DNA from: Dehalococcoidia bacterium | GTDB lineage: Bacteria; Chloroflexota; Dehalococcoidia; Tepidiformales; Tepidiformaceae | Length of the DNA stretch: 46,290 bases | Direction of reading: 5' to 3' | NCBI GenBank assembly: GCA_020853755.1 | Contig: JADYYG010000006.1 | Coordinates: forward strand, 1 to 46,290 | Shown: positions 8,968-17,670 of the stretch, piece by piece | How positions within the stretch are numbered: position 1 is the first letter of the stretch | How the letters are laid out: each line of letters begins with the position of its first letter | The notes under the pieces: generated by a model | The model's input: only the letters and a program-made list of their open reading frames with translations | Database searches by the model: none | What the model was told of the DNA's origin: nothing | Translations under genes and position numbers: made by a program

Positions 8968-9798
8968 CTGCACGCCGCTGACCTGCTCCTGATCCCGTTG
9001 GGCATCTCCGTTGGCGCGTTCGGCACCCTGGTCGGCGCCGGGGGCGGCTTCATCCTCGTCCCCATCCTGCTCCTCCTCTATCCCGAAAAGAAGCCCGAAA
9101 CCATCACCGCTATCTCGCTCTTCGTGGTCTGGGCGAATGCGACTTCCGGCTCCCTCGCCTACGGCGCGCAGAAGCGCATCGATTACCGCAGCGGCGCGTG
9201 GTTCGCCATCTCAACGCTGCCGGGCGCCGTGGCCGGCGCGATCATTGTTGGCTACATCCCTCGCCGTACCTTCGATGCCATGTTCGCGACCGTGCTCATC
9301 GTCCTTGGCCTCGTCCTCTTCTTGCGCAGGGCGTCCAATGCCATCCAGCCGCCGGTCACCGGCTGGAGCACGGTCCGCCGCAACATCACGGACCGCGCCG
9401 GGCACACGTATTCCTACTCGTTCCAGATGTGGAAGGGCGTGGTCATCAGCACCGGCGTCGGCTTCATGAGCAGCCTGCTCGGTATCGGCGGAGGCGTCAT
9501 CCATGTCCCGGTGATGGCGACAGTGCTCCACTTCCCCGTCCACATCGCCGCCGCAACCTCGCACTTCGTTCTCGCCTTCATGGCCCTCGAAGGCACCGGC
9601 GTCCACTTCGCGACGGGAGACCTGGCATGGGACCGGTCGTTCTTCCAGGCTGGCATGCTCGCCCTTGGAGCCGTCCCGGGCGCGCAGATCGGCGCATACT
9701 TCTCACGGCGGGTCCATGATCGTCACATCATCCAGGCGCTCGCCATCGGGCTGACGCTCGTCGGCGTCCGGCTGGCGATCAAGGCGATCCAGGGCTAG
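8968..9798 (+). CDS. TSUP-family permease (second copy), probable CTG start
   Basis: A membrane permease of about 276 residues with the TSUP half-repeat motifs GTLVGAGGGFILVPIL and SSLLGIGGGVIHVPVM. It is not a recent duplicate of the permease at 1311-2135. A stop at 8953-8955 limits the N-terminus. The only candidate starts are CTG at 8968, internal CTGs, or TTG at 8998. CTG 8968 has a strong purine-rich Shine-Dalgarno (GAGGGGGAGAG, 8954-8964) at normal spacing and gives a complete first helix, so I prefer it. The gene ends 6 nt before the convergent gene on the other strand. Confidence 0.83.
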   Translation: MHAADLLLIPLGISVGAFGTLVGAGGGFILVPILLLLYPEKKPETITAISLFVVWANATSGSLAYGAQKRIDYRSGAWFAISTLPGAVAGAIIVGYIPRRTFDAMFATVLIVLGLVLFLRRASNAIQPPVTGWSTVRRNITDRAGHTYSYSFQMWKGVVISTGVGFMSSLLGIGGGVIHVPVMATVLHFPVHIAAATSHFVLAFMALEGTGVHFATGDLAWDRSFFQAGMLALGAVPGAQIGAYFSRRVHDRHIIQALAIGLTLVGVRLAIKAIQG

Positions 9799-9804
9799 CA
9801 GGAG

Positions 9805-12054
9805 CTACTCCTTCGAGTTCTCCCAGTCCTTCCAGCTTGCCCGGCGCGACGGGTCGACCTCCAGGACATGGCCCTGCCCGGACTTCTTCACGGTGACGGG
9901 ACCTTCGAGCCTGCGCAGGATGAACCACACGCCGAAGGTGAGGGCGCACATGACCGCCGCCAGCATCGCGAGGCGCTGGATACCGCGCTGTGTTGCGCCG
10001 TCCCATGCGGTGTACGCGCTCTTCGCGAGCTTCAACGCTGTTTCGCCGTCACCCGCGGCCTGGGCGGCTTCCGCCTTCTTCAGGTCATCGTCCGGGTTGG
10101 CGAACATCAGGCCGATGCGCCCGAAGAACCCGGCGCTGAACGACGCCTGCTTCTCCTTCGCAATCTCGATCATCTTGCCCGCCGCGACCTCGTTGTAGGC
10201 GGTCGTTACGGCGCCGGCTGCTGCTGCCTTGGCCCCGCTGAAGTCGCCGGCGGCGTACTTCTCCCTGGCCTCGGCCATCTTGGCCCAGGCGGGGTTATCG
10301 GCCGGCTTGTTCTCGATCGCCTTCGCGCTCGAAACGATCGTCGTGATCGCCTGGCGCTGGTTTTCCACAACGACCAGTGTGTCTGCGACTCGCTTCTTTC
10401 CCCAGAACTGGTTCACGCCTTCAGGGCGGCCCAGGCCGTTCTGCTCGCTCAGGGCGACAACCTCACTGTAGGCGTCGAGCACCTTGTTCGCCTTCGCCAC
10501 CTGTTCGGCGATAGGTTCGAAGACCCAGGCGAGCAGGTTGTCATAGATGTCTGAAGGCATGCCCGAGAGTCCCAGCGTCTGAGCTCGCGCCTGCAGCGCC
10601 GTGACCGAGTCGTGGGCTTCGCGCCGTTGCGACAGAAGCGGCTTAGCCGTCAGCGGCTGGTACACCCAGTCAAGGAACAGTTGGTCCAGGTTCTTGCCGC
10701 TCACCCATTCGCCCTGGTCCATGAACCAGCCGGCATCGAGGGGGAGCAGTGCCGGTTCGTCGTCCATGCGGCTGAGGACGGCGGTCATCGCTTCGCGCCC
10801 GCCCACGGCCTGTTCGAACGCCCGGAAGAAGGCGCCCGCCTTCCCGTACCAGTAGTCCGGGTTGTAGACGTCGGAACCGTTGTACCAGGTTGCGAGCGGG
10901 TCCTTGTAGGGCATCGCGCTCCAGCCGCGGTCAACCGGGGTGAAGCCGAGCTCCGGGGCCAGCGAGGAAGCGCCGTACTCGGCCAGGCCTTCCCACAGCC
11001 ACTTCGTATCGAGATTGCTCGAAGCCCACATGTGCGCGAGTTCGTGGACGGTCACTTCCTCGTCGAAGCCTGTATCCGTCGCGAGGAGGACCTGGCCGTT
11101 CAGCGCGACCCCTGCCGCGCCAATCCGATCGATATGGTGCGACTGGCGCATCGTGACGGTGTCGCCCTTGTATGGGAAGCCGAAGAGGGTTTCCAGCATC
11201 GGGAACGCCTTCTGGGCGAGCGCCCACTGCTTCTGCGCCCAGGCCTGGTCCCGCTGGAAGTACCGGAGCGCCATGTGGACGTTGCGGCCGTCGGGCATCG
11301 CAACGTCGCCTTCGAGCTTGCTGACCTTGCTGAGATCGGTGATGGACTGGACGTAGGCGGAGAAGGTCTCCGGGAGCGCGCGCTGGCGGCACTTGTCGTC
11401 CATGGCTGCGCAGCGCTTGAGCACGTCCGGGTCGTCGCCGTTGAGCGCGATGATGGTGACTTCGCCGCAAACCCAGCGCACCCGGCCGGCATCCTTCACC
11501 TCGTTCGGCTGCGCGGTTGCCCGCAGGCAGCCTGGATCAAGGTAGGTGTCGCCCTCGCTCGGCACATCGACGAGCACGAACGACCCTGGCCCCTGGCCGA
11601 TGAACGGTGTCTCGATGATCCCGGGCTCGAGCGTCATCAGCTTGCCCGAGCGAGACGGAATGCTGTACGACGCCTCGACGGTAATCCGCGCCTTCGGCTT
11701 CAGGTTTCGCGGCAGCTTCACAACCCCGACACCGGGGGCCGCGAGCGCTTCATTCCCTTCGACAACTGCCACTTCGAGCGAACTGCCTTCGGCAGTCACC
11801 GAGAGGTTCTGGGCGCCAGGCATGATGAAGAACGGGAGGGCGAGCAGGTCCTTGGTCTGGTTGTTCTGATACTCGCCGTGGTAGCGAACACTCATCATGC
11901 CATTCGGCGTATCGAGCGTGTAGTACGTCTCCGAAGCTACCAGGTAGGGCTTGGCAAACGATTGCTGCGCCTGCGCGGCTGGCGTGCCTCCGTCCATGAA
12001 GGGCAGAACGAGCACGGCGAAGAGACCGACCAGGGCGAAGCGACGGATCCTCAT
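9805..12054 (-). CDS. secreted, membrane-anchored M1-like (gluzincin) HExxH protein
   Basis: A 749-residue extracytoplasmic protein: an N-terminal signal peptide (cleavage near AQAQQ), a beta-rich N-domain, an M1-type zinc site H337-E-L-A-H341 with E355 in WLWEGLAEY, alpha-helical repeats, and one C-terminal transmembrane helix (LAMLAAVMCALTFGVWF) followed by a short basic tail. It probably faces outward and acts as a peptidase or a peptide-binding relative. Classical M1 enzymes have 18 residues between HExxH and the zinc Glu; here there are 13, so the active-site loop is shortened. I do not see a clear GxMEN exopeptidase motif, so aminopeptidase activity is uncertain. Confidence 0.75.
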   Translation of the reverse strand: MRIRRFALVGLFAVLVLPFMDGGTPAAQAQQSFAKPYLVASETYYTLDTPNGMMSVRYHGEYQNNQTKDLLALPFFIMPGAQNLSVTAEGSSLEVAVVEGNEALAAPGVGVVKLPRNLKPKARITVEASYSIPSRSGKLMTLEPGIIETPFIGQGPGSFVLVDVPSEGDTYLDPGCLRATAQPNEVKDAGRVRWVCGEVTIIALNGDDPDVLKRCAAMDDKCRQRALPETFSAYVQSITDLSKVSKLEGDVAMPDGRNVHMALRYFQRDQAWAQKQWALAQKAFPMLETLFGFPYKGDTVTMRQSHHIDRIGAAGVALNGQVLLATDTGFDEEVTVHELAHMWASSNLDTKWLWEGLAEYGASSLAPELGFTPVDRGWSAMPYKDPLATWYNGSDVYNPDYWYGKAGAFFRAFEQAVGGREAMTAVLSRMDDEPALLPLDAGWFMDQGEWVSGKNLDQLFLDWVYQPLTAKPLLSQRREAHDSVTALQARAQTLGLSGMPSDIYDNLLAWVFEPIAEQVAKANKVLDAYSEVVALSEQNGLGRPEGVNQFWGKKRVADTLVVVENQRQAITTIVSSAKAIENKPADNPAWAKMAEAREKYAAGDFSGAKAAAAGAVTTAYNEVAAGKMIEIAKEKQASFSAGFFGRIGLMFANPDDDLKKAEAAQAAGDGETALKLAKSAYTAWDGATQRGIQRLAMLAAVMCALTFGVWFILRRLEGPVTVKKSGQGHVLEVDPSRRASWKDWENSKE

Positions 12055-12142
12055 GGATCAAGCTTCGACACCCACGAAGCGGGAGCGCAGGCCCACGAGG
12101 GGCATTGGTGACCACGGCGCCGGTTCCGGGCATGATGCGCGC

Positions 12143-12829
12143 GTGCAGTTTCGGACCGTCGCGGCGCCCGCCCTCGATGAAGCGCTCACCCTTCAACTGG
12201 GTGTGCTGCTCGGGCGCGCCTACACCGACGAACGCCACCTGAAAGCCTACCCTCCAGACCTGCTCGCGCGACTCACCCCGGACATCGAACGCGTCCACGC
12301 AGCCCCGCCAGACCGGGGAGAATTGATGCCCGCGGAGTACCTCTCCCAGTTCCCCACGCTGCGAAACGCCCGGAAGCCGGCCGCGGAGCGGCGGCAGGCG
12401 CTCCACTTCATAGCGGAAGCCGAAGGCTACGTCGCTTCACACGTGTCGCTCTGGCCGCAGTTCTTCGACCTCGCGGGCGCACAGGTGCAAGGCGGCTACA
12501 TCGAAGACGTGGCGACGGACCCGCTCCACCTCGGCGAAGACCTTTCGGTCCGCGGCATGCGCGAGGCCGAACGGCAGGCCCGCGACCTCGGCCTGAGCCT
12601 GCTTGGCCTCGCAACCGGGCTGGCCGGGTACTACGAGCGGCTCGGTTGGCTCCTCTGGGACGGCGAACACCACTTTCGCACGAGCGGCCGCGAGGGCATG
12701 CACCTCGACCAGCCGCTTTACCTGCTGCCGCTCGACGCCGCCGGCGAACGGATCACTACCAGCCGCGGCGTGATCCAGAGCTGGCGGCTCCAACGCTTCG
12801 GCGATTCCGTCGCCGGCGCCAACTGGTAA
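12143..12829 (+). CDS. GNAT-family N-acetyltransferase-like protein
   Basis: About 228 residues from GTG 12143. The core GGYIEDVATDPLHLGEDLSV, a helix, and GLATGLAGYYERLGW match GNAT strand beta4-helix alpha3-strand beta5 topology, as in aminoglycoside N-acetyltransferase AAC(2')-like proteins. The acetyl-CoA pyrophosphate loop, usually (Q/R)xxGxG/A, reads LGEDLS and is degenerate. An in-frame ATG at 12053 would add about 30 low-complexity residues and overlap the divergent gene's start codon, so I reject it. The substrate is unknown. The 88 bp between the two divergent starts should hold both promoters. The gene converges on the next one with 9 bp between stops. Confidence 0.72.
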   Translation: MQFRTVAAPALDEALTLQLGVLLGRAYTDERHLKAYPPDLLARLTPDIERVHAAPPDRGELMPAEYLSQFPTLRNARKPAAERRQALHFIAEAEGYVASHVSLWPQFFDLAGAQVQGGYIEDVATDPLHLGEDLSVRGMREAERQARDLGLSLLGLATGLAGYYERLGWLLWDGEHHFRTSGREGMHLDQPLYLLPLDAAGERITTSRGVIQSWRLQRFGDSVAGANW

Positions 12830-12838
12830 GCCGCTTCG

Positions 12839-14029
12839 CTAACCGACGGCGCCGGCCTCCCGCAGGGTGGCGATCTTCGCGCTGTCGTAGCCGAGGCCCG
12901 CGAGGATTTCGTCCGTGTGCTGGCCGATGAGCGGAGCGCTGTAGCGTGGCTTGCCCGGCGTGTCCGAAAGCTTCGGCCCAACACCGATCTGCTTCACCGG
13001 CCCGATCGGCGAGTCAACCTCGACAATCATGTTGCGCGCGATGTTGTGCTCGTTGGTGACCACGTTCTCCATCTCGAGAACGGTCGCGGCGCAGATGTCG
13101 TACTGCGACATGATGGCCATCCACTCGTCGGCAGTTTTCGTCTTGAAGATGCCCTTGAAGCGCTCGGTCATCTCTGGCCATTCGCCCTGGGCGAACTGCT
13201 TGGGCAGCAGGTCTTCGGTGCCGATCACGCGGCAGAGCGCCTCCCAGAAGTGGCTCTCGATGCTCCCAATGGAGAACCAGCGCCCGTCGGAGCACTCGTA
13301 CGTGTTGTAGAAGGGCGCTGCGCCATTGAGCAGCATTTCGCCCCGGCGGATCGTGGCGCCGTTGCCGAAGAAGCCCGAGAACGCGCTCGTCATCAGCGAA
13401 AGCACGCCGTCGCTCATTCCGATGTCGACGTTCTGGCCGCGGCCCGTCTTCTCCCGGGCGATGATCGCGAGGCAGATCGCGAATGCCGCGGTCAACCCGC
13501 CACCCGCGAAGTCGGCGACAAGGTTCACGGGAATGGCCGGCGCCTGGCCGGGCCGGCCCGTAACGCCAAGCGCTCCGCCAACCGAGATGTAGTTGATGTC
13601 GTGGCCAACGAGGTTGCTATACGGGCCCGTCTGACCGAAGCCGGAGATAGAGCAGCAGATGATCCGCGGGTTGATCTTCGCGAGAGCGTCGTAGTCCACG
13701 CCGAGGCGCTTCACGACACCCGGGCGGAAGCCCTCGATGACGACGTCTGCGCCTTTTACCATCGAGTAGAAGATCTCGCGGGCGGCCTCTTCTTTGAGGT
13801 TGAGGGCGATGGACTTTTTGCCACGGCCGAGGGCGTTGTAAGCGGCCGCGCGGTCCGCGCCTTCGCTGCGGCGTAGGGCGTTGGCGCCCCCGAGCTTCGC
13901 TGATGCGCCGGGCACGGCTTCGACCAGTGTCACATCGGCGCCGAAGTCGGCGAGCAGCATCGAGCAATGAGGCCCCGGCGCGAGCCGGGAGAGATCGAGG
14001 ACTTTGATTCCATCGAGCGCCATAACCAT
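12839..14029 (-). CDS. class III CoA-transferase family, alpha-methylacyl-CoA racemase-like
   Basis: A 396-residue cytosolic CaiB/BaiF-fold protein. It matches the racemase subgroup (AMACR/MCR): VLDLSRLAPGPHCSMLLADFGA at the N-terminus, GHDINY with H143, LVADFAGGG with D173, and GSIESHFW with the expected acid residue. These correspond to the His, Asp and Glu used for alpha-proton exchange in branched-chain acyl-CoA racemization. The start is ATG 14029 with AGGAG ten bases upstream; ATG 14023 is an alternative. Racemization of 2-methylacyl-CoA would fit the other acyl-CoA genes in this window. Confidence 0.85.
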   Translation of the reverse strand: MVMALDGIKVLDLSRLAPGPHCSMLLADFGADVTLVEAVPGASAKLGGANALRRSEGADRAAAYNALGRGKKSIALNLKEEAAREIFYSMVKGADVVIEGFRPGVVKRLGVDYDALAKINPRIICCSISGFGQTGPYSNLVGHDINYISVGGALGVTGRPGQAPAIPVNLVADFAGGGLTAAFAICLAIIAREKTGRGQNVDIGMSDGVLSLMTSAFSGFFGNGATIRRGEMLLNGAAPFYNTYECSDGRWFSIGSIESHFWEALCRVIGTEDLLPKQFAQGEWPEMTERFKGIFKTKTADEWMAIMSQYDICAATVLEMENVVTNEHNIARNMIVEVDSPIGPVKQIGVGPKLSDTPGKPRYSAPLIGQHTDEILAGLGYDSAKIATLREAGAVG

Positions 14030-14160
14030 GGTGCGGGAACTCCTGAAAGCGAGTGTGGCTCTGTGGCCGTAGCATGGCCGCGCGCACCCGGTCACGCAAC
14101 CGGCGAACGGGCCATAATCCGGCCCAAACCCATCTCAGGGCGTCGCGGAGGAACTACCAA

Positions 14161-14940
14161 ATGCCCCGTCTCACCGAACTCAGTCGCTCCGTCGCGGGCA
14201 AAGTCGTCATCGTCACCGGCGCCGGCAGCGGCATGGGCCGCGCGACCGCCCACCTGTTCGCCGATGAAGGCGCCAGCGTCGCCGCTATCGACCAGAACCG
14301 GGGACCAGTTGAAAGGGTCGCAGCCGAAATTACCGACGCGGGCGGGAAAGCCCGAGCCTGGGCGTGCGACGTCTCCGACCGGGCCGCAGTGAACCGCATG
14401 GTCGAAGACGCAGCCAGCGCGTTCGGCGGCATCGACATCCTCGTCAACAACGCCGGTATCTCCTCCGCCACGCCCTTCGAGGCGGAGACCTTCGATGCGG
14501 CGTGGGCGCGCGTCCTCGCCGTCAACCTGACCGGGATGACCCACACCATCCGCGCGGCCCTGCCCTACCTGCGGAAGTCCGCGAGCCCGCGCATCATCAA
14601 CATCGCCAGCACGGAGGGCCTGGGCGCAACCGCGGGCAACAGCCCCTACACGGCCGCGAAGCACGGCGTTGTCGGCCTCACGCGCTCCCTTGCGCTCGAG
14701 TTCGGCAAGGAGGGCATCACCGTGAACTGCATCTGCCCCGGGCCGATTCGCACCGGGATGACTGCGCCGATTCCCGAAGAGATGAAGGAGAAGTACGCCC
14801 GCCAGCGCACAGCCCTACGCCGCTACGGCTCGCCAGAAGAGGTGGCCCAGATGACGCTCAGCTTTGCACTCCCGGCGGCGTCATTCCTCACCGGCGTCGC
14901 CGTCCCGGTCGATGGCGGGCTCACCATCCGGCGGGCGTAG
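14161..14940 (+). CDS. SDR-family oxidoreductase (3-oxoacyl-ACP reductase-like)
   Basis: A 259-residue classical short-chain dehydrogenase: cofactor loop TGAGSGMG near residue 19, NNAG near residue 100, catalytic Ser in NIAST and YTAAKHG carrying Tyr and Lys, and the C-terminal PVDGGLTIR. D/N residues after beta2 (AAIDQN) favour NAD(H) over NADP(H). The start is ATG 14161 with GGAGGA at 14147-14152. The divergent racemase-like gene starts 131 bp upstream. The substrate cannot be assigned from sequence; a hydroxyacyl-CoA or an alcohol is equally possible. Confidence 0.88.
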   Translation: MPRLTELSRSVAGKVVIVTGAGSGMGRATAHLFADEGASVAAIDQNRGPVERVAAEITDAGGKARAWACDVSDRAAVNRMVEDAASAFGGIDILVNNAGISSATPFEAETFDAAWARVLAVNLTGMTHTIRAALPYLRKSASPRIINIASTEGLGATAGNSPYTAAKHGVVGLTRSLALEFGKEGITVNCICPGPIRTGMTAPIPEEMKEKYARQRTALRRYGSPEEVAQMTLSFALPAASFLTGVAVPVDGGLTIRRA

Positions 14941-14978
14941 CCAGCCGCACCTTGCCGGGCGGGAGACAGTGCGTCGGG

Positions 14979-14984
14979 TAGAAT
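14979..14984 (+). promoter_or_regulatory. putative -10 box for the CYTH-CHAD gene (leaderless type)
   Basis: TAGAAT (5 of 6 matches to TATAAT) lies 6 nt before the ATG at 14991 and there is no Shine-Dalgarno, so the predicted transcript begins at the start codon. Confidence 0.4.
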
Positions 14985-14990
14985 GGCCTG

Positions 14991-16607
14991 ATGGCCACCG
15001 ATCAACTCGAAGTGGAATGGCAGTACGCCGCGCTCGATACGCGGCCGGTGGTTCGCTGGCTCAACGGCGTCCTCCCGGCCGGCTTTCGAGTGGAGCCAGC
15101 CGGCGTCAAGGAACTGAACGACACCTACTTCGACACCCCCGAGTTCCACATCAACCGCGCCGGGTACACCTGCCGGGTTCGTCACAAGGGCGAGCAGTCT
15201 GAACTGACCCTCAAGTCCATGGCCGAGGCATCGGAAGGCCTGCGCTCGCGCCGTGAGCTGACCGAGCCGCTGCCGCCGGGGGCGCCTTCTCCGTTGGCTG
15301 CCAGCGGCCCATGCGGCGAACTGCTGCGAGCCGCCACCGGCCGGGCCGAGGTCCGGGAGATCTTCCGGCTCCACACCCGCCGGGAGGTGTTCAACCTCTT
15401 CGATGACGGCGGACCGCTCGGCGAAGTCGCGGTCGATGAGACCACCATCCCGGTCGGCGAAGACCGCCCGGTGCGCCTCTCTCGCATCGAGGTCGAGGTT
15501 CACCCGGACGCCGTTGAGCGCGCCCGCCGCTTCGTGGCTACGCTCGTTACGGCGAACCGCCTGACGGAAGCCGGTTCCTCCAAGTTCGAAGCCGCACTGA
15601 TCGCCACCGGCCAGGTTGTGCCCGAGGTGCGCTCCGAGTTCGGTTCGACCGCCGTGAGTGCTGAGCTGAGCGCAGGCGAAGTCGCCTTCGCCGTGCTCCG
15701 GAAGCAGTTCGCAGCGATGCGCGCGAACGAGCCCGGCACCCGCCTCGGCGAAGATATCGAGGCGCTGCACGACATGCGCGTCGCCACGCGCCGTCTTCGT
15801 GCCGCGATGGCCGCCTTCCGGCCGTTCCTCACTCCGAGAGCGCTCCACTACCGCGACCAGTTCGGCTGGGTCGCCGCGGCCCTGGGCGAAGTCCGCGACC
15901 TCGACGTCCAGCTCGAACGCATGCACGAATGGCGCGCGAACTTCCCGCCGGAGCGGGCGGCAGCCCTCGAATCGGTCGAGGCCCTCCTCGAGTCCCGGCG
16001 CAGGGTGGCCCGGCGGCGCATGCTCGCCGTCCTCGATTCACGCCGTTACGAACGGCTCTGCGAAAGCTTCGCGGGGGTCCTCCGCTTCGGCCCGCCGAAG
16101 TCATTCGCCCCGGGCCGGACAGCCGTGCTCGCGGCCGCACCCGACATGGTGGAGAAGCGCTACAAGCGCGTCCGCAAGGCGGGCGACGCAATTACGAAGT
16201 CGTCCCCGCCCGAGGCCTACCACACCCTCCGTATCGACGCCAAGAAGCTGCGCTACGCCCTCGAGTTCGTGGGCAACGGCATCTACGGGAAGCAGGCGCT
16301 CGACTTCAGCGCGCGAGTGACGGCCCTGCAGGACGTGCTCGGACTGCACCAGGACGCCTACGTCGCCATCGACCTCCTCCAGGAGGTGGCGGACTCATCG
16401 GGCAAGCGGCTCGGGCCGCAGACGCTCATGGCCATGGGTTCCATCAGCGAACGCTACCGGCTAGACGCCATCGACCTGCGCGCGAAGTTCCCCCAGGTCT
16501 ACCGCCCACTCGCGGGGGACGAGTGGAAGCGGCTGCACCGGTCGATGGAGAACCAGCGGCCCGCGCCACTCCCGCCGGCGCCGCCGCGGCCTTTCCCGCA
16601 GGTCTGA
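14991..16607 (+). CDS. CYTH-CHAD domain protein (inorganic triphosphatase/polyphosphate-associated)
   Basis: 538 residues. The N-terminal ~200 form a CYTH triphosphate-tunnel domain (ELEVEWQ in place of the usual ExExK, then [32 protein letters not shown]). The C-terminal ~300 form a CHAD helical bundle with the signature [17 protein letters not shown] and [20 protein letters not shown] domains hydrolyse or bind triphosphates; CHAD domains bind polyphosphate through basic helices. The lysine of ExExK appears replaced by Gln, which may lower activity. The tail is proline-rich. Translation may start without a leader. Confidence 0.88.
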   Translation: MATDQLEVEWQYAALDTRPVVRWLNGVLPAGFRVEPAGVKELNDTYFDTPEFHINRAGYTCRVRHKGEQSELTLKSMAEASEGLRSRRELTEPLPPGAPSPLAASGPCGELLRAATGRAEVREIFRLHTRREVFNLFDDGGPLGEVAVDETTIPVGEDRPVRLSRIEVEVHPDAVERARRFVATLVTANRLTEAGSSKFEAALIATGQVVPEVRSEFGSTAVSAELSAGEVAFAVLRKQFAAMRANEPGTRLGEDIEALHDMRVATRRLRAAMAAFRPFLTPRALHYRDQFGWVAAALGEVRDLDVQLERMHEWRANFPPERAAALESVEALLESRRRVARRRMLAVLDSRRYERLCESFAGVLRFGPPKSFAPGRTAVLAAAPDMVEKRYKRVRKAGDAITKSSPPEAYHTLRIDAKKLRYALEFVGNGIYGKQALDFSARVTALQDVLGLHQDAYVAIDLLQEVADSSGKRLGPQTLMAMGSISERYRLDAIDLRAKFPQVYRPLAGDEWKRLHRSMENQRPAPLPPAPPRPFPQV

Positions 16608-16732
16608 GACCCGGCCCGTTCGGCCAGACACTAAACGAGCGGGCCTGTATCCTCTTTTGTCGGGCATCCGCACCCCTCCCACGGCCGCTCGCCGCACTGG
16701 AAACCGGAAATCCCTCCTACGGATCTCGCCAC

Positions 16733-17620
16733 ATGGCCGTGCTCGTTGATGCAAACACCCGACTGATGGTCCAGGGCATTGGGACCGAAGGCGCCAACCA
16801 CATGCGCCGGTCGCTTGCCTATGGAACCAACGTTGTCGCCGCGATTCACCCCAAGCGGGGCGGCGAACAGCAGGACGGCGTGCCCATCTTCACCACCGTC
16901 GACCAGGCCGTCCGCGAGGCGCAGGCGAACGTCAGCATCATCTTCGTGCCCGCGCCTTTCGCCGCCGATGCCATCCTCGAAGCGGCCGCTGCGAAGGTCC
17001 CGCTCATCGTCTGCATCACCGAGGGCATCCCGGTGATGGACATGGTGAAAGTGAAGGCGGCCCTCCAGGGTTCGTCCAGCATCCTCATCGGCCCGAACTG
17101 CCCCGGCGTCATCACCCCGGCCACCAAGACGCGCGTCGGCATCATGCCCGGCGACGTCTTCCTGCCCGGCCGCGTGGGCGTCGTCAGCCGCTCGGGGACG
17201 CTCGTCTACGAAGTAGTCGCCCAGCTCACGAACGAGGGCATCGGCCAGAGCACCTGCATCGGCGTCGGCGGCGACCCGATCATCGGCACCCGCCAGGTCG
17301 AAGCCATCCGCATGCTGAACGAAGACCCGGACACGGACGCTATCGTGATGGTCGGCGAAATCGGCGGCTCGGCCGAACAGGAAGCCGCGGAGTACATCAA
17401 GGCGAACGTGAAGAAGCCTGTGGTCGCCTTCATCGCCGGGGCGACGGCGCCTCCAGGCCGCCGCATGGGCCACGCCGGCGCCATTATCTCCGGCGAAGAC
17501 GGCAAGGCCGCGAATAAGAAGGCTGCGCTGGCTGCCGCCGGCGCGTGGGTCTCTGATTCACCGGCCGATATCGGCAGCACGATGAAGCGCGCCCTCCAGG
17601 AACGCGGCCTGCTGAAGTAG
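16733..17620 (+). CDS. sucD: succinyl-CoA ligase (ADP-forming) alpha subunit
   Basis: A 295-residue TCA-cycle enzyme subunit carrying the CoA-binding Rossmann domain and the phosphorylated histidine. It opens with [25 protein letters not shown] and IGPNCPGVI are typical ligase signatures, and RRMGHAG holds H247. ATG 16733 has no strong Shine-Dalgarno; TATCCT near 16648 could be its -10. The beta subunit gene sucC, normally adjacent, is not here: the upstream neighbour is the CYTH-CHAD gene. The last 39 bases are duplicated at 18613-18651, beyond the glycosyltransferase gene. Confidence 0.94.
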   Translation: MAVLVDANTRLMVQGIGTEGANHMRRSLAYGTNVVAAIHPKRGGEQQDGVPIFTTVDQAVREAQANVSIIFVPAPFAADAILEAAAAKVPLIVCITEGIPVMDMVKVKAALQGSSSILIGPNCPGVITPATKTRVGIMPGDVFLPGRVGVVSRSGTLVYEVVAQLTNEGIGQSTCIGVGGDPIIGTRQVEAIRMLNEDPDTDAIVMVGEIGGSAEQEAAEYIKANVKKPVVAFIAGATAPPGRRMGHAGAIISGEDGKAANKKAALAAAGAWVSDSPADIGSTMKRALQERGLLK

Positions 17621-17623
17621 GCC
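17582..17623 (+). repeat. left copy of a 42-bp imperfect direct repeat (sucD 3' end)
   Basis: The last 13 codons of sucD, from ATGAAGCGC through TAG, plus GCC. It matches 18613-18654 at 39 of 42 positions by hand alignment. Mismatches are AAG/GAG and two synonymous CTG/CTC changes. See the right copy. Confidence 0.9.
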
Positions 17624-17670
17624 CGGCGGGATTGAAGTTCGATATCTCTCTGACATAGCGTGCGCAGGAC

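Noticed and set aside
10612..12111. 499-aa open frame antisense to the M1-like gene
   Set aside because: The opposite strand carries a signal peptide, a zinc motif and a membrane anchor; this frame has none.
12053..12142. ATG 12053 as the start of the GNAT gene
   Set aside because: It would share bases with the divergent gene's ATG and add low-complexity residues; GTG 12143 fits the fold start.
16613..16660. Hairpin GGCCCG...CGGGCC followed by CTCTTTT after the CYTH-CHAD gene as a terminator
   Set aside because: Only a 6-bp stem with a 21-nt loop and an interrupted T-run; too weak to call.
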